A DNA stretch of 64,000 nt from Leptospira sp. 96542 (GTDB lineage Bacteria; Spirochaetota; Leptospiria; Leptospirales; Leptospiraceae): the NCBI GenBank assembly GCA_029310945.1, contig JARJFC010000011.1, forward strand, positions 1 to 64,000. The letters are read 5' to 3'. Under the pieces are notes generated by a model. That model had not been told where the DNA came from and did not search any database. It saw only the letters and a program-made list of their open reading frames with translations. Shown here piece after piece: positions 43,126-52,213 of the stretch; the first letter of the stretch is position 1, and each line of letters starts with the position of its first letter. A program made the translations under genes and the position numbers.

Positions 43126-43691
43126 TGAATTACTACGATTTCACTACAAACAATTATGAAAATTATGGTGTACAAGGTTATGCCACACCTTCTACAGAAA
43201 TCTCATTTATTTGTGGCGAAAAAATAACCGAAGATGTACCTTTATTGACATTTGAAGTGAATTTTCCCAAAGGCTATAAATTGCCCCAATTTTTGGGCGA
43301 TGTGATACCGATCATAAGTAATCGGTTGTTAGATGTTCTAAATGAAGTTGGTGTAACCAACATTCAAACTTATCCTGTTGTATTACAAAATTCTGAAACT
43401 GGTGAGGTCTGGAATAACTATCATGCGTTGAATGTAATTGGACTTGTTTACAATGCAGTTGACATAGAACGATCGAACCATGAGACAATCATGGAAGGAT
43501 CAGATAACATTCCAGCTCTATTAGCCTTTGAAGAAATTGTATTAATAAAAAACAAAATCCCTGACCTACTCATGTTTAGAATAGCAGAAAGTCCTTCAAC
43601 AATCATTGCTCATGAAAAAATATTAGATCAAATAGCAACTAGCTCTTATAAAGGATGGGGCATCGATTTTACGGAACTTGAGACTGTTTAA
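43125..43691 (+). CDS. Imm11-like (DUF1629-like) protein
   Basis: 188 residues. A central NYHALNVIGLVYNAVDIERSN region followed by FEEIVLIKNKIPDLLMFRI and IIAHEKILDQI parallels the imm11/DUF1629 layout: a core strand, then a ligand strand, then a helix. The N-terminus is hydrophilic. It is coupled to the propeller-like gene. It is the second immunity-like gene in 5 kb, and again no toxin gene is seen nearby. Confidence 0.5.
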   Translation: MNYYDFTTNNYENYGVQGYATPSTEISFICGEKITEDVPLLTFEVNFPKGYKLPQFLGDVIPIISNRLLDVLNEVGVTNIQTYPVVLQNSETGEVWNNYHALNVIGLVYNAVDIERSNHETIMEGSDNIPALLAFEEIVLIKNKIPDLLMFRIAESPSTIIAHEKILDQIATSSYKGWGIDFTELETV

Positions 43692-43856
43692 ATCTTTTCC
43701 AAGTATGGGGACTTGTTCTGGGAAATAATCTTAACAATTTACTATTTAGGCAACATTAAATTTTTCTTTCTATTAAAGGAGAACATAGTATTTTTTGTAA
43801 AAAACAAAACGTTATAAGTAAACGGTAAACACCGTTAATCAAATGACTGTATCGAA

Positions 43857-44498
43857 ATGAAACTTTCACCAAAAGCAAAAAATATACTGACACAAATCAC
43901 AGGCAAGAGTACCAAACTTGGTGACTTGAGAAACATTGCTAAAGGCATAAAAAAAGACCACCCATTGGCAATTGAACTCTGGTCGTCGAAACAATTTTTT
44001 GCCCGACAACTGGCAATCCTCATTATAGATAAGAAACTTCTTACCGAAGTTTTGATTGAAAACCTAATCGCTGAAATGAACCTACACAACGAAGATGAGA
44101 AACTCCAGCTGATTGACTGGCTTTTTGCAAATCAACTTTCAAAAGATAAAAAGACGATCGCATTGATTGAAAATTGGGAAAAAAGTAAATCATCACTCCA
44201 AAGGCGAACATTTTGGTACTACCAAGCCCGTTTGCGTTGGACAGGACAAACACCACCAAACAGCGATGAACTACTTACCAAAATTGAAAGTAGAATTGAA
44301 AATGAAGCACCAGAAGTGCAATGGGCAATGAATTTCACAGCAGGCTGGATCGGGGTTTATGAAAAGAAATACCGAAAACGTTGTATAAAACTCGGTGAGA
44401 AAACAGGTTTATACAAAGGTCAAATGGTTTCAAAAGGATGTACTCCTGACTATTTACCTGAGTTCATTACAATTGAAAGTAACAAAAGAAATTTATGA
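43857..44498 (+). CDS. AlkD-like DNA alkylation repair protein
   Basis: 213 residues of HEAT-like helices. The pattern DHPLAIELWSSKQFFARQLAILI is the AlkD/AlkC-type landmark (HxLAxELWxSxxxEARxLA), and RRTFWYYQARLRWTG occupies the usual catalytic-helix zone. Such proteins flip no base and excise N3/N7-alkyl purines. Several active-site aromatic residues cannot be verified without alignment. A standalone gene with no visible operon. Confidence 0.75.
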   Translation: MKLSPKAKNILTQITGKSTKLGDLRNIAKGIKKDHPLAIELWSSKQFFARQLAILIIDKKLLTEVLIENLIAEMNLHNEDEKLQLIDWLFANQLSKDKKTIALIENWEKSKSSLQRRTFWYYQARLRWTGQTPPNSDELLTKIESRIENEAPEVQWAMNFTAGWIGVYEKKYRKRCIKLGEKTGLYKGQMVSKGCTPDYLPEFITIESNKRNL

Positions 44499-44610
44499 AT
44501 AATATTGGTAATATAGTAGTGTCGTCATCATTGACAAAAAAATACCCTTCCTTCTTGCGGGATCCACAGAAAGGAAAGGTAATGATGGAATCGGGTCGTT
44601 TGAGGTTAAA

Positions 44611-46314
44611 TTACGGGTTCATCTCGTAGGTATCAGCCAAACTAAGGAGTTTTTCTTTGTAGATGCGTTCAAAACGTTCCTCATTTAGAATTGGTTTTTT
44701 TAGCATCTTTAACGCGAAGTTTTGTTGTTCTGTTGTGCTTTTGGCTTTTGAATAAAGTTGTGTTGCATACTTAGAAAAATCACGAATCAAAAAATCAAAA
44801 ATCTGTTCAATTGTATCATTGTCAGTTTTCTCTAGTTTAGCACTTTCTAATACCAATTGTCCATAGGCAACCAGTGTAAATATTTCACCCACCGTTAACA
44901 TAAAATCAATATCAGATGATTGTGTTTTGTCTGGAGGTGCCGTTTCTAACATAGATTTGAAAACAGCGATTTGTTCTTTGAATATTTCTATGTTTGGAAG
45001 TGAAAACGAATTGTACACTTTGCTGTAATCATGAAAGAATATTTTATCAAAACCTTTGGTTGTTGCTCCTTGGTTGAATAGATACGTATCATCTTTTGTA
45101 TCGTATACTCTTGGAATTTCAGGTAATTGGTTGTCTGGTTTGAAAAAATAATTTTGCATAAACCGCATGATGAGTATCATATTTACATGTACTGTACCCT
45201 CGAGCCTTGGCAACATTTGGATGTCTCGGATAGCCATTTCAAAATAAACATCTTTATTTAGACCTTTTGCGGCAATGATGTCCCAAAGTCCGATGACCAC
45301 TTCCTCACCTTGGGTAGTTACTTTCATTTTTTCCATCGGATTGAATAAAAGGTAACGTTTGTCAGTTGCTGATGCAGTTCTCATATAATCTGTTGCACGC
45401 ATAGAAAACAATTTCATTGCGTTCAGTCGCATGAATGAATCCATAAATATTTGTTTGATATGCGGAAAATCGGTTACGTATTGATTGAACAGTCGCCTAT
45501 GGGATGCATGGTTCAAAGCTTCATAAAAAGCATGTGTACAAATTCCAACAGAACCCCAACCTAAATTAAATTTACAGAACGCAATGGTTGCAAGGGAAGT
45601 ATCCCATGCCTCTCTCCCTTTGGAGATGATGTCATCTTTTGTGATGGGGTAGTCGTGTAATTCAAATTCAGCTACATAATTTTGAGATGTAACAATGTTT
45701 TGTTTCAGTTCGTAATTTGGGTGTTGTGAGTTCACTCCAAAAAATACAAATTCGCCTGTATCTTTCATTTTTCCAAATGTGGAAACGATGGCCGCTTTGT
45801 TTCCATTTCCAATGTAAAACTTATCCCCTTGGGCAAGATAGGTTCCGTCTTCTTTCGGAACAAGCATCATATCACTTCCGATAAGGTCGGCACCATGTTC
45901 TTTTTCAGAAAGCCCAAATGCAAAGATCTCACCATCTTCCAATAGTTTGGCGGCCTTATTTTTGATTGTTTCGTTTTTACTGATCCAAATGGGTCCCAGG
46001 CCAAGCATGGTCACTTGCCAAGTATACCAATAACATAAACCATAAAATCCTAAAATTTCGTTGAAGGCCATGATCCGATTACAATCCCACCTTGAATCGG
46101 ATGCACCGTAACCCTTTGGAGTCATGAGGATCGAAAATGCTTTTTCTTTTTTTACAAAATCCAGAAAGTCAGAATACCAAACTTTGTCATGGTCATCTTT
46201 CATTAATTTTTGTTTGCCCTTGGTTTCAAAAAACTCAATGGTTTTGAGCATTAGGTTTCTGGATTTTTCGTCCAAGTGTGAATAGGTTTCTTTTTTGGGA
46301 TTGAGTAGGTTCAT
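44611..46314 (-). CDS. Acyl-CoA dehydrogenase family protein
   Basis: 567 residues, longer than the usual 380 and like the large ACAD-type proteins with a C-terminal extension. FAD/acyl-CoA landmarks include FGLSEKEHGADLIGSDMML and AQGDKFYIGNGNKAAIV for the middle beta domain, and LGWGSVGICTHAFYEAL leading the helical domain. The catalytic Glu cannot be placed with confidence. It would catalyse alpha-beta dehydrogenation of an acyl-CoA. It follows the alcohol dehydrogenase gene after a 196-bp gap on the same strand. Confidence 0.85.
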   Translation of the reverse strand: MNLLNPKKETYSHLDEKSRNLMLKTIEFFETKGKQKLMKDDHDKVWYSDFLDFVKKEKAFSILMTPKGYGASDSRWDCNRIMAFNEILGFYGLCYWYTWQVTMLGLGPIWISKNETIKNKAAKLLEDGEIFAFGLSEKEHGADLIGSDMMLVPKEDGTYLAQGDKFYIGNGNKAAIVSTFGKMKDTGEFVFFGVNSQHPNYELKQNIVTSQNYVAEFELHDYPITKDDIISKGREAWDTSLATIAFCKFNLGWGSVGICTHAFYEALNHASHRRLFNQYVTDFPHIKQIFMDSFMRLNAMKLFSMRATDYMRTASATDKRYLLFNPMEKMKVTTQGEEVVIGLWDIIAAKGLNKDVYFEMAIRDIQMLPRLEGTVHVNMILIMRFMQNYFFKPDNQLPEIPRVYDTKDDTYLFNQGATTKGFDKIFFHDYSKVYNSFSLPNIEIFKEQIAVFKSMLETAPPDKTQSSDIDFMLTVGEIFTLVAYGQLVLESAKLEKTDNDTIEQIFDFLIRDFSKYATQLYSKAKSTTEQQNFALKMLKKPILNEERFERIYKEKLLSLADTYEMNP

Positions 46315-46510
46315 AAATACTTCTCTTAAATCAAATCAAACTGTGGTTGGAATTTGGAACAAAAACACAAACTGTAAACCTATTTTCTTCCTACAGGAAA
46401 CAATATCCATTAAGGAACATCCTTCAGAAATAAGAGAACGATGTTAGTTACAGAGTATTGTCGTTGCCATTGATTCTTTGAAAATAAATTCTTTGCCATG
46501 ATTTTAGCGC

Positions 46511-47533
46511 CTAACGAGTGATAACAAGCTTTATGCTTTCTTCCATCCAAGCTTCCTTCGCATCCTCAAATTTTGCCGTTTGTGTAACGATTTTTTCCGG
46601 TGTAAAAACCCCAGATTCGATGTATGGAAGAATCGACAGTATTGAATGTTTTGATTCAACCCTACCTAAAAAAATCTCTGCTCCTTGGTTGTACATTTCC
46701 AAATAAGGGATTTCCAATTTGTTCGTCCAAAATATGGAAGCAGAACTTAGAATGGCATTTTTGCCCATGGATCTTGTGGCAAACTCCCAACCTTCTTTGG
46801 AGGCAGACGCATCACAGATTAGATCAAATTTAAGATTAGGTTTTGGAAAGTTTTCAAATTCCAAAACAGGAATCCCCAATTTGTTTGCAAGATCGATTCG
46901 TTTTTTATTTGTATCTGCGTAGAAAATTTCACCTTTTTTTGTTTGGTGGATAAACAACGCCGTATACAATCCAATGCTTGCTGCCTCTCCGCCAACTACC
47001 AAAATTTTGGCATCTTTCCTTCTTTCTAAAAATTGACCTGCTAGTTTCCAAACTTCTGCGATGTTATCACTCAGACTTGCAAGCCCCACCAAGTTTAAGT
47101 TTGGTTGAAGTGCATGTAACATGTGATCGGCGTTTGGAATTAGAATTTCTTCAGACAAAGCTCCGCCAAAATGTCCTGCACCTGGAGGCATTCCGAATGC
47201 TGAAGTATAGGGAACCGATTCGCAAGAATTCGTATGAAAGTTTGAGCAACTTGGACAGATCCCGCAAGAAATTTGAAAAGGCACAACCACTTTTGTGCCC
47301 ACAGGAAACGAATGGATGAGGTCGTCAGATATAGATTTGATTTGTCCAACAAACTCGTGTCCAATGGGGAAGGGAGCTCTGAATAAAGTTTTACCATGGA
47401 TGATTGGTAAATCTAAATCGCAACGAGCGATGGCCAATGGTTCTACGATGGCTTGGTTTTGTGATTGGATTCCAAGGTTTGGTTTTTCTTCCCACTCAAG
47501 CACAGATTTTTTCTTGAATACCAATTGTTTCAT
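46511..47533 (-). CDS. Zinc-dependent alcohol dehydrogenase family protein
   Basis: 340 residues of the medium-chain dehydrogenase/reductase type. Catalytic zinc ligands C38 and H59-E60 (PIGHEFVG), structural zinc cysteines C90, C93, C96 and C104 (CGICPSCSNFHTNSC). The cofactor motif VVGGEAASIGLY differs from the usual GxGxxG (it reads GGEAAS), so coenzyme binding may be altered. A perfect palindrome TAGACC-N4-GGTCTA lies 12 bases upstream of its start, without an adjacent regulator gene. Confidence 0.88.
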   Translation of the reverse strand: MKQLVFKKKSVLEWEEKPNLGIQSQNQAIVEPLAIARCDLDLPIIHGKTLFRAPFPIGHEFVGQIKSISDDLIHSFPVGTKVVVPFQISCGICPSCSNFHTNSCESVPYTSAFGMPPGAGHFGGALSEEILIPNADHMLHALQPNLNLVGLASLSDNIAEVWKLAGQFLERRKDAKILVVGGEAASIGLYTALFIHQTKKGEIFYADTNKKRIDLANKLGIPVLEFENFPKPNLKFDLICDASASKEGWEFATRSMGKNAILSSASIFWTNKLEIPYLEMYNQGAEIFLGRVESKHSILSILPYIESGVFTPEKIVTQTAKFEDAKEAWMEESIKLVITR

Positions 47534-47544
47534 TTTAAACTCCG

Positions 47545-47560
47545 TAGACCAAACGGTCTA
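47545..47560. promoter_or_regulatory. Palindromic operator upstream of the alcohol dehydrogenase
   Basis: TAGACC-AAAC-GGTCTA, a perfect 6-4-6 palindrome of the shape bound by TetR/AcrR proteins. It is just upstream of the ATG at 47533. The regulator is not next to it; none of the TetR genes in this window has the same site upstream. Confidence 0.75.
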
Positions 47561-47588
47561 AGTGTTGTCTAAAAGAATTTAAAAGCAA

Positions 47589-48416
47589 TTAAAAATTTTT
47601 AAAAAAACTGGGTATACTCGGCATATTTTTTTCAAACCAAGTCCAATCACCAAGTACTGTGACAATGGGTTCTTCCATTTTTAAAGCTTCTTTCAAACCA
47701 CGGGAAAGATCCTTTCCTTCGGTGGGTCGGTACTCAGAAGTTTGGCCATAACCAAATTCCTTTTTTTCATGTTCCCAAGCATAACTCAGAAAAAAATCAA
47801 TAAACTTTTGATTGGATTTTTCAAACCGTTGTTTCAATGTTAGGAGGTCTGGATTTTTTGTGGTTTTCATTGTCCTTTGTAAAATGAGAGAAATACCTCT
47901 CACACTTTTGGAAAAGAAAGTTCCTGCACGGATGATTTTTCGTTCTTTCGGTTTTTCCAAACTCCATAAATCCGATTTGTATTTAACCACACCCATCGAT
48001 CCATAAAAAGACAGGGTATGCGGCAACCAATAAAAAGCCGAGTACAGAACCGAAAGTTCTGGTTTGAAAGTGGTTTCTATCTCGAGCATTGGGTCAAATG
48101 AGATTTGCAGAGCTCGATTGATTTGATCTTGTGTGGATTCTTGGATGGGAAAACCAACCTCACCCAAGGCGGGCGTATAAATCACCACATCAAAGTTTGT
48201 CGTAATTTTTCGCGCCTCGAGGTCTTCTTTGATTTTCTTTGCCAAACCCGGCTCTGCATTTTTACCAAAAAGAGTAAGATCTGCACCTACAATGGGACTT
48301 TCTGTTGTGGTAGTTGCCACCACTAAATGATCGGGATTTTCAGCTTTCAATTGCTGTATGGCACTCCTACCCGCTTCGCCTGACCCGCCAATGATAAGAA
48401 AGGATTTTGATTTCAT
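47589..48416 (-). CDS. NAD(P)-binding Rossmann protein (SDR-like)
   Basis: 275 residues. N-terminal FLIIGGSGEAGRSAIQQL is a G-x-x-G-x-x-G dinucleotide motif, followed by VVATTTTES and FDVVIYTPALGEVG, as in atypical short-chain dehydrogenases. SVLYSAFYW and FYGSMGVVKYKSDLW occupy the places of the Ser and Y-x-x-x-K catalytic motif (Y-K-S-D variant), so activity is uncertain. It precedes the alcohol dehydrogenase by 55 bases on the same strand. Confidence 0.75.
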   Translation of the reverse strand: MKSKSFLIIGGSGEAGRSAIQQLKAENPDHLVVATTTTESPIVGADLTLFGKNAEPGLAKKIKEDLEARKITTNFDVVIYTPALGEVGFPIQESTQDQINRALQISFDPMLEIETTFKPELSVLYSAFYWLPHTLSFYGSMGVVKYKSDLWSLEKPKERKIIRAGTFFSKSVRGISLILQRTMKTTKNPDLLTLKQRFEKSNQKFIDFFLSYAWEHEKKEFGYGQTSEYRPTEGKDLSRGLKEALKMEEPIVTVLGDWTWFEKNMPSIPSFFKNF

Positions 48417-48502
48417 AATTTTTTTTTAGATCCAGAATTGAAATGAATTTTGGATTGATCCCTCCAAACTATCGCTGCATATAATAATGAAACAAGCGAA
48501 AT

Positions 48503-50143
48503 ATGAAAACAATCCTAGTTTGCAAAATTTGTAATAGTGCCCATTCCATATCTTCTCACAAAGTGAATGGCAAAAAAGGTAAATTCCATTGTAAAAATTG
48601 TTCGAAGTGGAATGAATTTGACTTACGTGCGGAAAAAACTGCAAATAAGACCAACGCACTAGTGTTATTTGATATGCAGTTTAATGATACAATTCCTGAT
48701 CATAAGCTGCAAGGTCAGTTGTTTGGAACCTATGTAGATCATTTGGAAGTGAATTGGGTGGATGATCGGATGGCCATTTTTTCAGCTGAAAATTCAGAAA
48801 AAACACCACCACTTTTTATATCCGGGTTACCAAATTTTAATCGATTGAAGGGTTTTGTTTATGATATTTTTCCAAACGATTCCGATTCGAAAATTATCAT
48901 TGAATTTGAAAATTCTATAAACCAATCAAACAATCTACGATTTTCACTTTTTATTGAATCTGTTTCGGATGTTTCCATTGAAGGGAAACTTTATATTGCC
49001 GTTGCAGACGCGTGGAATACGTTTTTGCACGGGAGTTTCAAAGCAAACCGAATCACAACCATTCATTTCGATGAAAATGGGAGTTTTGATAAAGCTCTGC
49101 CGATTTTTACTTCCAATCTCTTGAGTGCTAAAGTTTTTGCTTTATCAGGAAATATTTTACACCTACAAGAAAGTTTTTCGAGGTTGTTTGAGGAAGAAAA
49201 ATTAAGTTTACTCACTTTGATTTTGGAACATTGGCCACTGGATGGAAACAGAAATTCAGAGGTGCATTTTAAAGAAGATCATCTTTACTGTATTTTTCAA
49301 ATCAGTGAACGCAAGTTAAATGAAACATTTATTTTTTTAATTGCAAATCAGGTAATCCCACAAAAACAAAATTGGAAATCCATTTATGAAATCATTGGTC
49401 ATACTGAATCTGAACCACTGTTTGTCCCGATCTTAAAGAAAAAATTTCCAGATATATACAGCCAAACCACGGAGGTTGTGCAAGTTCCAGAAACCTCGCT
49501 AGAGGGTTATGAATGGATGGAATCAGATGAACCATACCTTTTGGATGGTTTTTTGCGAAAGGTTGGATCTTTGGATTATATATTGCAAGATGAAACATTA
49601 AACCCACTTGGTTTTACTATTTTGCAGGAAGCGTTGGTGCGATCTAAAGTGAAAATTGTTTCCAAACTTTTGGAAAAAGGTGCAAACCCCAATATCAGAG
49701 ATGCAAACGGAGAAACAGCTCTCTTTAAACTATGCCAAGACAATACAATGCGTTTGCAGAATAAATTAATTTTGATGGATGAACTGATTAAAAACAAAGC
49801 CAACGTTAATTTCCAATCTGTCAATGGTTTGACTGCCTTACATTGGTGTTGTGTTTTCGGTGAACCAAGTTTGGCGCAAAAACTCATCAAAGCAGATTGT
49901 AATGTACATATTGCCGACACTTGTGGAAACACTGCTCTACATGAATCGTGTAAGTTTGCCAATTCAGCCGTTTTGGCTCTCCTTTTAGAATCTGGCAGTA
50001 AACCAAACGAAAAAAACTCAGAAGGAAAAACGGGTAGAGACTTGGCATTTGAAAGTTTGGAAATTGCAGAGTTAGAAGGAGATAACGACAAAGTGGAACG
50101 TTATAAACGTATTTTGTCGTTACTCGATGTTTATGGTGGTTAA
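48503..50143 (+). CDS. Zinc-ribbon and ankyrin-repeat protein
   Basis: 546 residues. The first 35 form a zinc ribbon with C7-x2-C10 and C30-x2-C33. Residues about 50-330 are a beta-rich region of unknown type. Residues about 365-535 hold four to five ankyrin repeats (TILQEALVRSKVKIVSKLL, GETALFKLCQ, GLTALHWCCVFGEPSLAQKL, GNTALHESCKFANSAVLALL). No signal peptide, so it is cytosolic and likely binds a partner protein. Its stop overlaps the convergent gene at 50140 by four bases. Confidence 0.85.
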   Translation: MKTILVCKICNSAHSISSHKVNGKKGKFHCKNCSKWNEFDLRAEKTANKTNALVLFDMQFNDTIPDHKLQGQLFGTYVDHLEVNWVDDRMAIFSAENSEKTPPLFISGLPNFNRLKGFVYDIFPNDSDSKIIIEFENSINQSNNLRFSLFIESVSDVSIEGKLYIAVADAWNTFLHGSFKANRITTIHFDENGSFDKALPIFTSNLLSAKVFALSGNILHLQESFSRLFEEEKLSLLTLILEHWPLDGNRNSEVHFKEDHLYCIFQISERKLNETFIFLIANQVIPQKQNWKSIYEIIGHTESEPLFVPILKKKFPDIYSQTTEVVQVPETSLEGYEWMESDEPYLLDGFLRKVGSLDYILQDETLNPLGFTILQEALVRSKVKIVSKLLEKGANPNIRDANGETALFKLCQDNTMRLQNKLILMDELIKNKANVNFQSVNGLTALHWCCVFGEPSLAQKLIKADCNVHIADTCGNTALHESCKFANSAVLALLLESGSKPNEKNSEGKTGRDLAFESLEIAELEGDNDKVERYKRILSLLDVYGG

Positions 50144-50556
50144 TACCGCTGTTTGATTGTGCGCATAACAAAGTATATTAGTAAGCCCATAGGCCCAAAA
50201 TAGAAAGTCAAAAATAGAGGTAGGATCATGATCCATCTGTTGATTCCCATCTCTCTGGCATCTTCTGTTTCCCAAATACCAATAAACAAATCAAACGCTA
50301 AATAATGCACCCAACCAGCAAGCAAAGCATAATCATTCTGGAAGAGAAGTTTTACTGATTTTAAAGTGGAAAAATTTCCTTCGGAGTTTTGTAAACCTAT
50401 TGATATTAGGCCTGAATACAATCCACCAAACAAAAATACAACGACAATGTATTTTAGAAATTTTCGAACTTTCGGTGAGTGCGAAAATAAAATGAGTGTT
50501 ATCCATGAGGTGGCCGCAAGTCCACTAACAATTGAAAATAAAATTTCCAGATTCAT
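50140..50556 (-). CDS. ABA4-like (DUF4281) membrane protein
   Basis: 138 residues with four membrane helices. The central DYALLAGWVHYLAFDLFIGIWE and the following R-W-x-x-x-P-L-F-L-T-F-Y-F-G-P-M-G-L segment are the signature of the ABA4-like family, named for the plant protein needed for neoxanthin formation. The bacterial role is unknown. The start overlaps the upstream membrane protein gene by four bases, so they form an operon. Confidence 0.85.
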   Translation of the reverse strand: MNLEILFSIVSGLAATSWITLILFSHSPKVRKFLKYIVVVFLFGGLYSGLISIGLQNSEGNFSTLKSVKLLFQNDYALLAGWVHYLAFDLFIGIWETEDAREMGINRWIMILPLFLTFYFGPMGLLIYFVMRTIKQRY

Positions 50557-51461
50557 ACAGTTTTACCTTTTAATAATAATATAAAAATCAAATTGAGAAC
50601 AAACACAAACGAAAGAACTAGGAGTGAAACACTATATACATTATGCCATTGGAATAAAGATTTTCCGGCTAGCGCCTGGATTGTTAGAACTAAGGTGATA
50701 CAAAAACTAACAAAACCTAAAATTCGAATCCTTCCCATGGTAATGTTATCTTTCCCAGTGAAATGATAATAAGCGGCAATGGCTGTAAAGATTTGCATAC
50801 AATGCATCCCCACAAAGTGAGCTATCCGCATGTCACCATATTCTGTACTCCAACCTAAAAACGTGATTCCTTGACCGCCGTCAGATCCTCCAAAATTATG
50901 ACCACCACTCAGTAAAAAAACACCAGCTTTCATTTGTTCAAGTTGTTCTGGTCTAGGTGTGGTCATAAAAAAACCTAAGATCATTCCAAAGCCAGATACA
51001 AACAATCCCCATCCCAATATTTCTTTGTATACATTCGTTATAGATTTATTTTTCAAAATTAAATATAAAATCCAAAGATGGAACACCCAAAATATAGAAA
51101 TACTCGTTCCCATAACAGAAAATATAATTTGGTTGAGTGGGGTGCTGATATTAAAATGGCTCGCCTCTCCCCTTGCTGCCTGGAAAAAAATCAAAATAAT
51201 TTCGATAAGGGAGGTGATGGTGAGTGCCCACTGGATCCGAACATTCTGTTTCCCGTTAGTGACAAAGGCTATCAGTATCCAAATCGTTGTAAACGAATAG
51301 AGTAGGACAGAGACCGTGAACTTAAAGGGTTTGATCCAGGCGTTTGCTCCCGTTATTGTCCGCCCATCCAGAAAGAGGAGTGGGATGACAGAAAGGGTGA
51401 GAAAAAACATGATTACCCCATTCCAAAAAAGTGGTTGTTTCCAGTAGAGTTTTAGATTCAT
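50553..51461 (-). CDS. Polytopic membrane protein, operon with the ABA4-like gene
   Basis: 302 residues from the ATG at 51461. A start at 51524 would run through the palindromic promoter region and add a hydrophilic leader. About eight membrane helices. No family recognised; GGHNFGGSDGGQGITFLGWS is a distinctive glycine-rich loop, with conserved-looking His and Trp. A minus-strand promoter TTGACA (51494-51499) and TATACA (51473-51478) puts transcription start next to this ATG, which has no ribosome site, so the mRNA may be leaderless. Confidence 0.75.
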   Translation of the reverse strand: MNLKLYWKQPLFWNGVIMFFLTLSVIPLLFLDGRTITGANAWIKPFKFTVSVLLYSFTTIWILIAFVTNGKQNVRIQWALTITSLIEIILIFFQAARGEASHFNISTPLNQIIFSVMGTSISIFWVFHLWILYLILKNKSITNVYKEILGWGLFVSGFGMILGFFMTTPRPEQLEQMKAGVFLLSGGHNFGGSDGGQGITFLGWSTEYGDMRIAHFVGMHCMQIFTAIAAYYHFTGKDNITMGRIRILGFVSFCITLVLTIQALAGKSLFQWHNVYSVSLLVLSFVFVLNLIFILLLKGKTV

Positions 51462-51462
51462 G

Positions 51463-51524
51463 ATGTTTACGGTGTATATTTCGATGTGGTCTTTGTCAAC
51501 ATCGAATGTTTGCGCTGTAAACAT
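51463..51524. promoter_or_regulatory. Nested dyad between membrane operon and TetR gene
   Basis: Outer arms ATGTTTAC (51463-51470) and GTAAACAT (51517-51524), inner arms TTCGATGT (51480-51487) and ACATCGAA (51499-51506), all centred near 51493. Both start codons (51461 minus, 51539 plus) abut this dyad. It is the likely TetR operator over the minus-strand promoter, whose -10 to -35 gap is 15 bases. Confidence 0.7.
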
Positions 51525-51538
51525 TTTTAGAGATTTTT

Positions 51539-52213
51539 ATGAATATTCCCCTAAAAAAGAAAAAGATTTCAAAAACCCAACCTAAATCCGAATCCGACCG
51601 AGCGGAAACGGGCTACCACCACGGAAATTTACGCGAAGCCGTTCTGTTACGGTCACGCAGAGTTCTTGAGGAAAAAGGATCCTTTGCTTTGAGCCTCAGA
51701 GACATCGCGGTGGATTTAGGTGTGAGCCATACCGCACCTTACCGTCATTTCCCCAAAAAAATAGACCTACTCTACGCCCTGGTTACGGAAGGTTTTTTGG
51801 AATTAAAACAGGGCATGGAGAGAGCTTGGGCAAAATCGGAGGATCCTTTGGAAAAATTACGAGCCGCTGGCGAAGAATACATCTACCTTCTCCTCGGCCA
51901 CCCGAGGCGGACAGAGCTTATGTTTGGAGGTGAGGTGTTTCTATCGGGCTCTCTTCCAAAGGAACTAATCGAAGCAGGTGAAGAAGCTTATTTAGGAATG
52001 TATCGGATTGTGGAACTGGGACAAACTTCACTCAAATTGAAAAAAGCCATCCCCACAAGGACACTCATGATGGCGCACTGGAGTTGTGTCCATGGGTTTG
52101 CCGTTTTGAATGAAAGGCGTTGGAAATTGTTAAAAACAGAGGAGGACAGGTCTCTTTTCCAAAAGGAAATAGATGGTATTTTGGATATTATGATCGAAGG
52201 GACGAGGTTGTGA
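51539..52213 (+). CDS. TetR family regulator with WHG-type C-terminus
   Basis: 224 residues. After a basic head, the HTH reads FALSLRDIAVDLGVSHTAPYRHF. The C-terminal MMAHWSCVHGFAVL matches the W-x-x-x-HG motif of the TetR WHG C-terminal domain. It diverges from the ABA4-like membrane operon across the nested dyad and probably represses it. It ends base-to-base with the convergent regulator at 52214. Confidence 0.9.
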   Translation: MNIPLKKKKISKTQPKSESDRAETGYHHGNLREAVLLRSRRVLEEKGSFALSLRDIAVDLGVSHTAPYRHFPKKIDLLYALVTEGFLELKQGMERAWAKSEDPLEKLRAAGEEYIYLLLGHPRRTELMFGGEVFLSGSLPKELIEAGEEAYLGMYRIVELGQTSLKLKKAIPTRTLMMAHWSCVHGFAVLNERRWKLLKTEEDRSLFQKEIDGILDIMIEGTRL

